From Gracilaria caudata (taxonomy: Eukaryota > Rhodophyta > Florideophyceae > Gracilariales > Gracilariaceae): a stretch of DNA of 16,828 nucleotides. Positions within the stretch are counted from its first letter, which is position 1; every line of letters starts with the position of its first letter. Below, piece after piece: positions 1 to 8,366 of the stretch. A program made the position numbers and the translations under genes. The stretch spans positions 1 through 16,828 of the forward strand of contig JASCIV010000558.1 in assembly GCA_030374735.1 (NCBI GenBank), given 5' to 3'. Under the pieces are notes generated by a model, which saw nothing but the letters and a program-made list of their open reading frames with translations, made no database searches and had not been told where the DNA came from.

Positions 1-193
1 GCCCTAATGTGTTGAACAACGTCGAACATTATGTCCTGCGTTGTCCACGGCGGACTCTGTCTCGAAGGCTCTGTCTGCCTTCTGCGAAGGACCGTCAGAA
101 TTAACAGTGCCGGAGATCATCAAGAAGTGGCCCGAAAAAAATGTTAGGTTTCTTGGTGAGAGAGCGTTTTTTCCAACGCTCTGCGATAAGTAG
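1..193 (+). other. possible 3'-terminal coding fragment of a gene lying to the left
   Basis: An open frame runs from just after a TAA at 5-7 to a TAG at 191-193 and has no ATG. Its later part reads like ordinary protein (for example VPEIIKKWPEKNVRFLGE), mixed charged and hydrophobic without low complexity. It could be the last exon of a gene whose earlier part lies outside the window, with a 3' splice site near the AG at 66-67. I do not recognise the family. It may equally be chance, because an open stretch of about 60 codons is not rare. Confidence 0.2.
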
Positions 194-954
194 TAATTGA
201 ACTATTGCGCCCGTAAATGAGAGAGAGAGAGACCAATGCAGTCTCTCTCCAGAGATTCACTTGCGTGCTTGGAAGCATCCTTCACCAGGAATACGCGCCT
301 AAAAGTTTCATCATGGGCGACGAACTCAAGTTAACACACGAGCGCTAGATCGAGAATCTAATGCATGACTCTTTCTGGGTCTGTGGTTTGCTGTGGAAAA
401 AGAAGGGGAAGATAGGGAGCTTGAAGAAATCTGTAAGATGAACGTAGGTAGCATGCTTTTGGATAGGGGAATTAGAAACATCAACTGCTCTTCAGAAAGA
501 CGATAAATGGCATGCACAAGATGATGAATTTGTTAGACCTCAACACTAGCTTAGGACAAGGGATTCTCAGAAGTCTTCCTTGAGATTCTTTGCTCCTAAT
601 CCAAAAAAACAGAGGCACTTCAAAATGCAGAACCAAAGGCGATGGGGCGGGGGGCCACATACCCTATAGAAGCCTCGAATTGTTGGAAGTGTTCCGTTTG
701 AAAGTAAAAAAACGTGCAAAAAAACCAGTCTTCATTTCTCAATGCTTTTCACTACTAGAGTGGAAGTCAAAACTCTGGTTTGTCCAAACAAGTCTCGGAA
801 GCCGACGGGATCAAGTTCTAAATACTAACCAGCGTTACTACGATACAATTGCATGTTCAGATCTAGAACGAATCGCGTCCGCAAGTGATATCACTTACTC
901 CGAAGTTCGTTTACGCAGCTCACTGGTCAAACTTGTTTCGAGAAAAACTGCGTC
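194..954. other. gene-free 5' flank of CPSF73
   Basis: No ATG-started frame of convincing length or composition is visible. The stretch contains a GA microsatellite that forms a perfect hairpin (225-249) and a very short ATG frame with good context at 313 that closes after 11 codons. The frame running into the CPSF73 start has no ATG at all. The region presumably holds the CPSF73 promoter and 5' UTR; no TATA box is obvious. Confidence 0.5.
219..249. repeat. GA microsatellite and 9-bp perfect hairpin
   Basis: Seven GA dinucleotides occupy 219-232. GAGAGAGAC at 225-233 is the exact reverse complement of GTCTCTCTC at 241-249, with a 7-nt loop CAATGCA. Whether it is transcribed is unknown; it may only be a microsatellite with a chance complement. 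Confidence 0.7.
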
Positions 955-3009
955 ATGAATGTGAGCGCGGAGAATGAGATGCAAATCATGCCCATCGGGG
1001 CGGGCAATGAAGTCGGAAGGTCTTGCTGTATTTTGAAGTTCATGGGGAAGACAGTCATGTTTGATTGCGGTGTTCATCCCGCATATTCCGGGGAATCTTC
1101 TCTCCCATTCTTTGATTCCATCGAACCAGAAGAAATTGATCTTGTTCTCATTACTCACTACCACCTCGACCACGCTGCTGGCCTCCCATTCTTGATGGAA
1201 CGCACTAATTTTAATCCTAAGGCAAGAGTTTTCATGACGCAACCGACCAGAGCTATTTATAAGGCCCTTCTTTCTGACTTTGTCCGAGTATCTCGGAATG
1301 CACCTGGGGAGGAGTCATTGTATACCGAAGAAGATGTCGATAAAACAATGTCGCGAATAGAAGTTGTTGACTATCACGCGGAAGTTAATGTGAACGGCAT
1401 AAAGTTTAGGCCATTTTATGCTGCACACGTACTGGGAGGAGCAATGTTCCTTGTCGAAATCGCCGGAGTGCGGGTGCTTTATACTGGCGACTACTCAAGA
1501 GAAGAAGATAGACATCTCAAAGCCGCCGAAATACCCCCGTTCCGACCCGACGTACTAATTGTCGAGTCTACATATGGGGTACAGGAGCATGAAGGAAGAC
1601 GACTTCGGGAAAGAAGATTTACAGATAGAGTCGCAAGAGTTGTCCGTCAGGGTGGTCGTGTATTGCTTCCCGTTTTTGCACTTGGACGAGCGCAAGAGTT
1701 GCTTCTAATACTCGACGAATTCTGGGAGGCCAATCCCGAGTTACAGAATGTCCCCATATACTACGCAAGCGCAATCGCTCAGAGATGCATGCCTGTATAT
1801 CAAACATACATAAATATGATGAATGACAACGTAAGAAGAAGGTTTGAAATAAGCAACCCTTTTGATTTCAAGTATGTAAAGAACATTAGGGGCATCAACC
1901 ATTTCGAAGATGACGGCCCTTGCGTGTTTATGGCATCTCCAGGAATGTTGCAAAACGGTTTGTCTCGTGAGCTCTTTGAGCGTTGGTGCACGAGTAAGCA
2001 GAATGGGTTAGTTTTGAGCGGCTATTCTGTTGAAGGGACCTTGGCGAAGCAAGTTCTAACAGAACCAGAGACAGTTCAACGACTAGATGGAAGACACGTC
2101 AAGCTGGCATGCAGTGTTGATTATATTACGTTTGCCGCTCATGCTGATTTTAAGGAGACTAGAATGTTTATTGACGACACAAAGCCGACCCATTGTGTTC
2201 TAGTCCATGGAGAGAAAAACAATATGGCTCGGCTTCGAGGAGCTCTTGAAACTATTCACAACAAGGGAGAGGGAGGCAGAAAGCTAGATCTTCACTCACC
2301 CCTGAATTGCAGTACCGTTAGGCTGAAATTCCGAAGTGAGTTGACGGCACGGGCCATTAACGTCTTGTCGCAAGACGAAGCCCAAGAAACAGTTAAACCG
2401 GGTACAAGAGTTTCTGGACTCTTGATTCAACAGGACTTCGCGTACACCCTGGTAAGACCTTCTGATCTTCCTCAGTACACAACGTTGAAACTCACGCACA
2501 TTGATCAGCACCAGATCCTGCCGCTTGCGAAACCTTTCATCACATTAGCGACACAGCTTAAAACTGCTTTTCGGGATGTCGATTACGATCACGAGCATGA
2601 AGTGATTAGAATGGCACAGGGAGCCATCGTGTTAGAACTGAAGGAAAGGACGTCTGTGAGGATGTCATGGGCAAGCGGCTATGCTTCGGACATGCTTACC
2701 GAAGCAGTTGCAGCCATAGCATTGTCAAAATCGCCACATGACGGGGATGCCCCTATCAGCGAAGTGCTCAGAATAGGCCGGAAGCTTCTCGCAGCAAGAT
2801 TTGGTCCTGTTCGAAGGCTAAAGGGATCACCGCATAAAATTCGTGTGGTGATCGATCTGAACAGAGTGGGAATCGATATGCTAACGGGAGAGGTTGAGTG
2901 TAGTGACGAAAAGATAAGGGAGAGGGTTAGGCTGGCGTACAGACGCATTCAGGCAGCCATGTTTCCCATCCCCGACGTACTTTGCCAATGTTGTCAACCT
3001 GCCATGTAG
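955..3009 (+). CDS. CPSF3: CPSF73, pre-mRNA 3'-end processing endonuclease
   Basis: This is the zinc-dependent endonuclease of the nuclear cleavage and polyadenylation complex, a metallo-beta-lactamase/beta-CASP nuclease that cuts pre-mRNA before poly(A) addition. The 684-residue frame has the same length as the human protein, and the metal ligands fall at nearly the same positions: HYHLDH at 68-73, H158 (AAHVLGGAM), D179 (YTGDYSREEDRH), H396 (FAAHADF) and H418 (LVHGE). The beta-CASP part covers roughly 205-390, with PVFALGRAQELLLILDE near 239-255. The C-terminal CPSF100-interacting region follows from about 450 to 670. The ATG at 955 gives the expected short leader before the conserved GAGNEVGRSC block. 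No intron is needed. The tail ends in LCQCCQPAM, a cysteine cluster I do not know from other family members. It converges on gyrB with 135 bp between the stops. Confidence 0.97.
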   Translation: MNVSAENEMQIMPIGAGNEVGRSCCILKFMGKTVMFDCGVHPAYSGESSLPFFDSIEPEEIDLVLITHYHLDHAAGLPFLMERTNFNPKARVFMTQPTRAIYKALLSDFVRVSRNAPGEESLYTEEDVDKTMSRIEVVDYHAEVNVNGIKFRPFYAAHVLGGAMFLVEIAGVRVLYTGDYSREEDRHLKAAEIPPFRPDVLIVESTYGVQEHEGRRLRERRFTDRVARVVRQGGRVLLPVFALGRAQELLLILDEFWEANPELQNVPIYYASAIAQRCMPVYQTYINMMNDNVRRRFEISNPFDFKYVKNIRGINHFEDDGPCVFMASPGMLQNGLSRELFERWCTSKQNGLVLSGYSVEGTLAKQVLTEPETVQRLDGRHVKLACSVDYITFAAHADFKETRMFIDDTKPTHCVLVHGEKNNMARLRGALETIHNKGEGGRKLDLHSPLNCSTVRLKFRSELTARAINVLSQDEAQETVKPGTRVSGLLIQQDFAYTLVRPSDLPQYTTLKLTHIDQHQILPLAKPFITLATQLKTAFRDVDYDHEHEVIRMAQGAIVLELKERTSVRMSWASGYASDMLTEAVAAIALSKSPHDGDAPISEVLRIGRKLLAARFGPVRRLKGSPHKIRVVIDLNRVGIDMLTGEVECSDEKIRERVRLAYRRIQAAMFPIPDVLCQCCQPAM

Positions 3010-3144
3010 TCTGTAAAGCGTGTTCTAAAGCACATCGGTCTCTCTGAAGATGCGTTTGGGGAATGAGAGAAGACAAGCTTGTCTGGGTGATGTCAATTTT
3101 ATTCTTTGTGAGCTCAGTTAGACATGTAGAATTTCAAGCGTTTG

Positions 3145-5220
3145 TCAGAAGTCAATTTCCTCTAATGAAAGAGATGCAGCATGAGATTCGATGAATGCGC
3201 GTCGCGGAGCCACCCGGTCTCCCATCAAAACGGTGAATACTTGGTCAGCAAGCATTGCGTCTTCTATTTCAACTCGTTTCAACTGCCTTTGATAAGGGTT
3301 CATGGTTGTGTTCCACAGCTGTCCAGGCATCATCTCTCCAAGACCTTTAAAACGTTGCAAGTTATATTTCGCTTTGGGGGGTAGCTTATTCTCCACGTAT
3401 TCTTGAAGCTCTTCATCCGAATACAAGAACATACTCTTTTGTCGACGGTCGACTTTGTAGAGAGGTGGGCATGCTATATAGACAAACCCGTTCTCAATCA
3501 AAGCACGTTGGTAGCGGAAAAAGAAAGTTAAAAGCAGCGTACGAATGTGAGCGCCATCAAAATCTGCATCCGTCATAATGATGATGCGATTGTATCGAAG
3601 CTGACTAGCGTTGAAATCTTCTCCCCGAATTCCAAGCCCAAGAGCAGTTATCAAAGCTTGGATCTCCGCGTTCTCATAAATTTTGGCATCGTCAGTCTTC
3701 TCGATGTTGAGAATTTTACCCCTCAAAGGCAAGATAGCTTGAAATCGACGGTCCCGGGCTTGCTTGGCACTGCCACCAGCACTTTCGCCCTCAACAATAA
3801 AAATCTCTGAATTGCTTGGATCCCTTGATGTGCAATCAGCAAGCTTGCCGGGGAGGGTCGAATTTTCAAGTACAGTCTTTCGCCGAACTATATCTCGTGC
3901 ACGTCGCGCAGCTTCTGCGGCAGCGAGTGCGGACATCGCCTTCTCAACAATGCTGATAAGAATATTCGGCTTAAAGTCAAAGAAATCCACCAAGGAACGT
4001 GCAACAATGCCGTCCACAGTCGATCGGACTTCTGGATTTCCTAGTCGTGATTTTGTCTGGCCTTCAAACTCTGGGTTTGGAACTTTGACAGAAACGATCG
4101 CAGTCAAGCCTTCTCGAATATATTCGCCACCAATATTGCCCGCATTGTCCTTCAGCTTTCCAGATCGTCTTGCAAGCTGATTAATTGTGCGGGTTAAAGC
4201 CGCTCGTAAACCTTCTAAGTGACTGCCACCATCACCAGTTCGAATGTTGTTCGCGAAGCCTATCAACTTATCTGAGTAGCTGTCCGCATTCCAGCGCATT
4301 GCTACCTCTACGACGATGTTGTTCTTTTCACCCGTAAAGAAAATAGTTTCGGGATCCTTATGTAACGATTGGTAGGTGGAACTGAGAGACATAACATATT
4401 CCGCGATGCCGCCGGTGTGCTTAAAACGGCGAGTCTCCCCGTCAATCTCTTTCTTGAGCACAATTTCCAAACCGGCATTCAAAAACGCAAGCTCTTCTAG
4501 ACGCTGGGTAAGAACGTCGAGATCAAATTGAGTAGTAGTTGTGAATATTTGCCTATCAGGAAGGAATCTGACTAGCGTTCCAGAGATTTCTTGTGTATCA
4601 TCGCTGTCCTCCATGGGTTCAAGGACATTTCCTCGGACGAACTTCATGGTATGACGCCGTCCCTCTCGCCAAACGTCAACAGAAAGCCACTCGCTGAGTG
4701 CATTTACAACGCTTACGCCTACGCCATGCAAACCACCAGACACCGTGTATCCCGAACCGCCAAATTTCCCACCGGAATGCAAGACAGTCATAACCGTCTC
4801 TAACGCGCTCTTACCAGTTGTGGGATGCTTGTCTGTTGGGATTCCCCTCCCATCATCACGAACACTGACCGAGCCGTCTGAATGCAGAATGATAGTAATG
4901 GTCTTGCAGAAGCCTGCCAACGACTCGTCTACTGCGTTGTCAACGACTTCGAACACCAGATGATGGAGTCCTTTTGAGCCGGTGGAGCCAATGTACATCC
5001 CGGGTCTCATGCGCACTGGCTCTAAGCCTTCCAACACGGTGATATCGCTCGCCCCATATTGTGTTGCCGAGGGAAGGGAAGCTGTCAAACAAAGCGTGGA
5101 GATTGACGGCCGAGCGGGAAAAGGGCGTCGACATGGTGACAGAACAGGTTTGGAGCCGCAGAATAGACGATGGGTCTTGAAGGCAATGCTCGATATGAAG
5201 GCCGGACGTAGACGCGGCAT
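3145..5220 (-). CDS. gyrB: DNA gyrase subunit B, organelle-targeted (plastid)
   Basis: This is the ATPase subunit of bacterial-type topoisomerase IIA; with GyrA, not in this window, it supercoils organelle DNA. The 691 residues are about 50 residues of presequence plus a cyanobacterial-length GyrB core. Seen in order: ATP-site N95 (EVVDNAVDES), D122 (DDGRGIP), the glycine-rich lid HSGGKFGG and SGGLHGVGVSVVNALS (161-176), the QTK lysine K390, the GKLADC segment (458-463), and TOPRIM with E477 (IVEGESAGGSAKQARDRR) and D551/D553/D555 (TDADFDGAH). The C-terminal QRFKGLGEMMPGQLW and LMGDRVAPRRAFIE blocks follow. The large insert of enterobacterial GyrB is absent. The first 50 residues are rich in Ser, Arg, Pro and Ala and nearly free of acids, as in a transit peptide. 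There is no clear ER signal, so a primary plastid is likely; mitochondrial or dual targeting is possible. It is intronless and divergent from the PRPP synthetase gene. Confidence 0.97.
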   Translation of the reverse strand: MPRLRPAFISSIAFKTHRLFCGSKPVLSPCRRPFPARPSISTLCLTASLPSATQYGASDITVLEGLEPVRMRPGMYIGSTGSKGLHHLVFEVVDNAVDESLAGFCKTITIILHSDGSVSVRDDGRGIPTDKHPTTGKSALETVMTVLHSGGKFGGSGYTVSGGLHGVGVSVVNALSEWLSVDVWREGRRHTMKFVRGNVLEPMEDSDDTQEISGTLVRFLPDRQIFTTTTQFDLDVLTQRLEELAFLNAGLEIVLKKEIDGETRRFKHTGGIAEYVMSLSSTYQSLHKDPETIFFTGEKNNIVVEVAMRWNADSYSDKLIGFANNIRTGDGGSHLEGLRAALTRTINQLARRSGKLKDNAGNIGGEYIREGLTAIVSVKVPNPEFEGQTKSRLGNPEVRSTVDGIVARSLVDFFDFKPNILISIVEKAMSALAAAEAARRARDIVRRKTVLENSTLPGKLADCTSRDPSNSEIFIVEGESAGGSAKQARDRRFQAILPLRGKILNIEKTDDAKIYENAEIQALITALGLGIRGEDFNASQLRYNRIIIMTDADFDGAHIRTLLLTFFFRYQRALIENGFVYIACPPLYKVDRRQKSMFLYSDEELQEYVENKLPPKAKYNLQRFKGLGEMMPGQLWNTTMNPYQRQLKRVEIEDAMLADQVFTVLMGDRVAPRRAFIESHAASLSLEEIDF

Positions 5221-5735
5221 CCTGGACGTTGCTGCCGAAGGTCACACAACGTGCACTACCTCAACTATGAGAAATGCTCGCTGATGAGCTTGCGAGCGAA
5301 GGAGATCAAACATTTCGGAGCACAACTGCGGGCGCCGGTGGCAACGCGCGCCAGCAGGGCGCGGTTGCAGGGAGGTTCACCCTTCGCAGAATGGCTTCGA
5401 GATTTTGTTGCGCTGTGTGCGCTGTGGATGGCCAACTTTCAAAAAGTGTGACCCAATCAAATAGCACGCCTTCGCGGATCAAATGACGATGGTCGGGCCT
5501 CCGCCGTTGTGTTGCGGTCCCGAGCTCGCGGGTTTCAGCCGTACTTAAGTTCATTTGCGCTTCTTCCCGCTGCTCACTTCAGCTCCTGAAGTTCAGGTCC
5601 GAATTCCAGACTTTACTGTGGGTTGTACGAAATTGAACTTGGCACGAGTATCGAGCGGCTTTTCGCCTAATCCGGGTTGATCGCCTTTCTTATAGCAACC
5701 AAATTCTTCCTTGTCCTCTTCAAACTTTTAGAAAT
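5221..5735. promoter_or_regulatory. divergent promoter region, gyrB / PRPP synthetase
   Basis: These 515 bp separate two divergent start codons and must hold both promoters and 5' UTRs. A CCAAT motif lies at 5453-5457. A pyrimidine-rich stretch sits just before the PRPP synthetase ATG (about 5704-5730). No clear TATA box was seen on either side. Open frames here are short and overlap one another; none resembles a known protein. Confidence 0.5.
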
Positions 5736-7019
5736 ATGGCGGCATTCGTTTTATTCAGTTATCATGGGCGTACACTCCACTCTGCAAATTCGATCCCATC
5801 GAGCCGTCGAACAGCACAAAGATGTCTCAGAGCGAGTGCGTTTTCAATATCAAGCGTTGCTCTGCAACGCTCTGTTTTCACAACCGGTTCATCGGGTCGT
5901 ACATCGTTCGTAGCTCTCCCTTCAAGCTCATCAATCACATTCCGTCTGGAGCCAAAGAGCACCATATCTGCTGATGAGGAGAAATCGTCCAGCTCTCAAA
6001 TATCTCAGACCTCAACTTCACGAGAACATCATTTGATTATTCCTTCGGTGGAAACACCGCAAGCACACCTTAACTTTGGCTCTCACCGCATGCGTATATT
6101 TGCCGGTTCATCAAATACTCCATTAGCCGAAGATATTTCACGCTATGTTGGAAAGACAGGCCTATCGGCCATGCTGCGCAAGACTTTTTCTGACGGTGAA
6201 ACCTACGTGCGCATCGAAGAATCTGTTCGTGGTTGTAATGTGTTTCTAATTCAAGGTACATCAAATCCGACGAACGACAACCTGATAGAACTTCTTTTAA
6301 TGATAGATGCGTGCCGACGAGCTTCGGCCCATCAAATCACTGCCGTTATTCCGTACTATGGTTATGCTCGTGCAGATCGTCTCATAGATCCCGATCGTCG
6401 ACGAAGGGAAGCACTGACAAGTAAGCTTGTCGCGAACATGCTTTCTTCTGCAGGTGTCGACAGAATAGTACTGGTTGATATTCATTCCCCACAAACTTGC
6501 GGTTTCTTTGATATCCCAGTGGATCACGTGTATGCTTCAAGTGTTCTGGAGAAGTATGTTCGTGCCAAAGAACTCGATGATATCGTAGTTGTGGCACCGG
6601 ACGTTGGTGGAGTGGCAAGGGCTAGGGCGTTAGCAAAAGGACTCAACGACGCTCCACTTGCAATAATCGATAAACGGAGAGATGGTCATAATGTGGCAAA
6701 AGTTTTGAATCTCGTTGGAGACGTCAAGGATCAGACTGCGATCCTTGTTGATGACATGATCGATACAGCCGGCACAATCTGCGAGGCGGCAAAAATGCTC
6801 CGAGAGCGTGGAGCACGGCAAGTATTCGCATGCGCTACGCATCCCATATTCTCGGGGCCTGCCGTGGAGCGGTTATCATCTGGTGTCTTTGAGGAAGTCA
6901 TTGTGACGAACAGTATTCAAGTGCCGAAGGAGAAGCAATTTGACCAATTAACTGTGTTGTCTATCGCTGAGCTTCTAGGAGAACAGGTGTGGAGAGTACA
7001 CGAGCAAAGCAGTCGTTGA
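5736..7019 (+). CDS. ribose-phosphate pyrophosphokinase (PRPP synthetase, class I type), organelle-targeted
   Basis: It makes PRPP from ribose 5-phosphate and ATP for purine, pyrimidine, NAD, His and Trp synthesis. The 427 residues are a presequence of about 117 residues, rich in Ser, Thr and Arg, plus a catalytic core starting near MRIFAGSSNTP (M118). Core motifs: FSDGETYVRIEESVRG (151-166), YYGYARADR (207-215), ATP-site H250 (DIHSPQ), PDVGGVARARALAK (288-301), the flexible-loop KRR (313-315) and the PRPP loop VDDMIDTAGT (338-347). The sequence is of the plant-chloroplast/cyanobacterial kind (PVDHVY, DAPLAIIDKRR, SSGVFEEVIVTNSI). It departs from the family directly after ARADR: the usual Lys is Leu, and about four extra residues lead to REAL instead of REPI or RESI. 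The ATG at 5736 has good context (aatATGG). M118 could be used for a cytosolic form, but the extension stays open and looks like a transit peptide. Confidence 0.95.
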   Translation: MAAFVLFSYHGRTLHSANSIPSSRRTAQRCLRASAFSISSVALQRSVFTTGSSGRTSFVALPSSSSITFRLEPKSTISADEEKSSSSQISQTSTSREHHLIIPSVETPQAHLNFGSHRMRIFAGSSNTPLAEDISRYVGKTGLSAMLRKTFSDGETYVRIEESVRGCNVFLIQGTSNPTNDNLIELLLMIDACRRASAHQITAVIPYYGYARADRLIDPDRRRREALTSKLVANMLSSAGVDRIVLVDIHSPQTCGFFDIPVDHVYASSVLEKYVRAKELDDIVVVAPDVGGVARARALAKGLNDAPLAIIDKRRDGHNVAKVLNLVGDVKDQTAILVDDMIDTAGTICEAAKMLRERGARQVFACATHPIFSGPAVERLSSGVFEEVIVTNSIQVPKEKQFDQLTVLSIAELLGEQVWRVHEQSSR

Positions 7020-7378
7020 TTTGGAATCGACCAATATGGGGCACGAAATATCGTCTTCACATATTGCCATTCTATTTCTGTGAACCTTAGTAATCAACCG
7101 GGGAAAGAATATTGGACCAGAACGTTCAGATTCTGTTCGCAACGGGAGAAAATTAGAACTGCTCCTGCTGAACTCAATCAATGTATCTAGAAACTGTTTG
7201 GTCCCGAGTAGTTACAGAGAACGCATGTGTCTGCGGATACGAGCTCAATTTCATAAATAACCGTCCAGCGCTGTTTCAGCCCGTTGTGGAACGATGACGC
7301 AAGCCCCACATGAATCATAACAGAAACGTAGAGGGGTTGCGCAACAATGTTTGTTTAACAGTAGACATAGGGATAAGT
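7020..7378. other. convergent 3' flanks of PRPP synthetase and glutaredoxin genes
   Basis: These 359 bp lie between two converging stop codons. No gene, repeat or RNA is visible. No AATAAA was found; an A/T-rich ATAAATAA lies near 7254, far from the PRPP synthetase stop. Confidence 0.5.
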
Positions 7379-7825
7379 TTACGACGGAGGTTGTTCACCC
7401 AGTGTAGCGCCGGATTTGGTAAACATCTCCTGCAACTCACCTTTCCTAGCCATGTCTTCGATAATGTCCGAACCACCAACAAATTCACCACCCACGTACA
7501 GTTGCGGAATTGTCGGCCACGAGCTGTACTTCTTTATGCCGCTGCGAAGTTCTTCGTCCATTAGGACGTTATGAGCTTTGTATTCGACGCCGATCGCGTT
7601 CAAGATCTGCACTGCCTTGTATGAGAACCCACATTGAGGATATGATGGAAGCCCTTTCATGTACAGTACAACTTTTGATTCCTCGAGCTGGTCTTTAATG
7701 CGATTTGTGACGTCCACGGCGGGCTTCTTCTTCACGACTCGAGCGAAATCTGTGTGTGAATCTGTTGTCTGGCTGAAGTTGCGGCGCAACACTGACAAGG
7801 AGTTCAAGAATCTGCGCGAAGCCAT
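7379..7825 (-). CDS. monothiol CGFS glutaredoxin, mitochondrial Grx5/GRXS15-like
   Basis: Monothiol CGFS glutaredoxins carry [2Fe-2S] clusters with glutathione and pass them on during Fe-S protein assembly. I place the start at 7825 (context aaaATGGC), giving 148 residues. An arginine-rich, acid-poor leader of about 25 residues (MASRRFLNSLSVLRRNF) suits a mitochondrial presequence. The domain then shows K57 (YMKGLP), the active-site C65 in PQCGFS, the glutathione-binding WPTIPQLY (103-110) and GGSD (117-120). It is a single-domain protein of the usual mitochondrial length, without the thioredoxin-like domain of cytosolic Grx3/4. The frame stays open upstream to another ATG at 8074 (231 residues). 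That extra part has cysteines and no clear targeting pattern and is probably 5' UTR, but RNA data could overrule this. Plastid targeting cannot be excluded. Confidence 0.9.
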   Translation of the reverse strand: MASRRFLNSLSVLRRNFSQTTDSHTDFARVVKKKPAVDVTNRIKDQLEESKVVLYMKGLPSYPQCGFSYKAVQILNAIGVEYKAHNVLMDEELRSGIKKYSSWPTIPQLYVGGEFVGGSDIIEDMARKGELQEMFTKSGATLGEQPPS

Positions 7826-8366
7826 TTTGATGAGTACTGGAGATGGTGCGGTTTGCTGAACCTGGCGGTAAACGCTAAGACAATAGTTCTTCAGGTTCTT
7901 CAGAGATGTCTGGAAACGTGGAATCAGATCGTGAACATCCGCTACACGTACGACGGTAGCTGCGAAGATAGCCCAAAATTGCAGCCGTTTCCCCGAAGCA
8001 CCGCAAAGTTTTGTTTGCATTGCAGCCTGTGTACCTTCCTGGGACAGGCACAAAAACGTAAGGCTGCGGATCAATCAAACAAATTGCAGAAATTCAAGAA
8101 ATGGTACAAGCGCGCCCATGCTCGTACGTGCGACACAGTTCCTCTTAACGATTCATCATTTGAAAAGTGTTTCGTCGAAAGCTGCATCTGCGGCTGTGGG
8201 ATATCGCTCTCCCAAGGCCTCTTAGCCCATCAAAGAAATGAAGCATGACCGTTCAATGAGCTAAGCTTTACGAGCTAACTTGACATCGTGCTGCCATCCT
8301 CTAGGTAGAGCTTTCATCGCTTGAGCAAACGCACTGAGTTCAAAGTGAAGACATGACCTTCGAGCG
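7826..8366. promoter_or_regulatory. divergent promoter region, glutaredoxin / coilin-like gene
   Basis: These 541 bp separate two divergent start codons if the glutaredoxin starts at 7825. If it starts at 8074 the gap is 292 bp. Frames on the plus strand across this stretch (7853-8248) are antisense to the possible longer glutaredoxin leader and resemble nothing known. No TATA box is obvious. Confidence 0.45.

Noticed and set aside
590..958. 122-codon frame overlapping the CPSF73 start as ATGA
   Set aside because: It opens with TTG and contains no ATG; the sequence resembles nothing and the overlap is probably chance.
3764..4180. 138-codon frame antisense to gyrB
   Set aside because: It is a mirror of well-conserved gyrB coding sequence and matches no family.
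7853..8248. 131-codon plus-strand frame upstream of the coilin-like gene
   Set aside because: Much of it is antisense to the possible longer glutaredoxin leader; the composition is not protein-like and no motif is seen.
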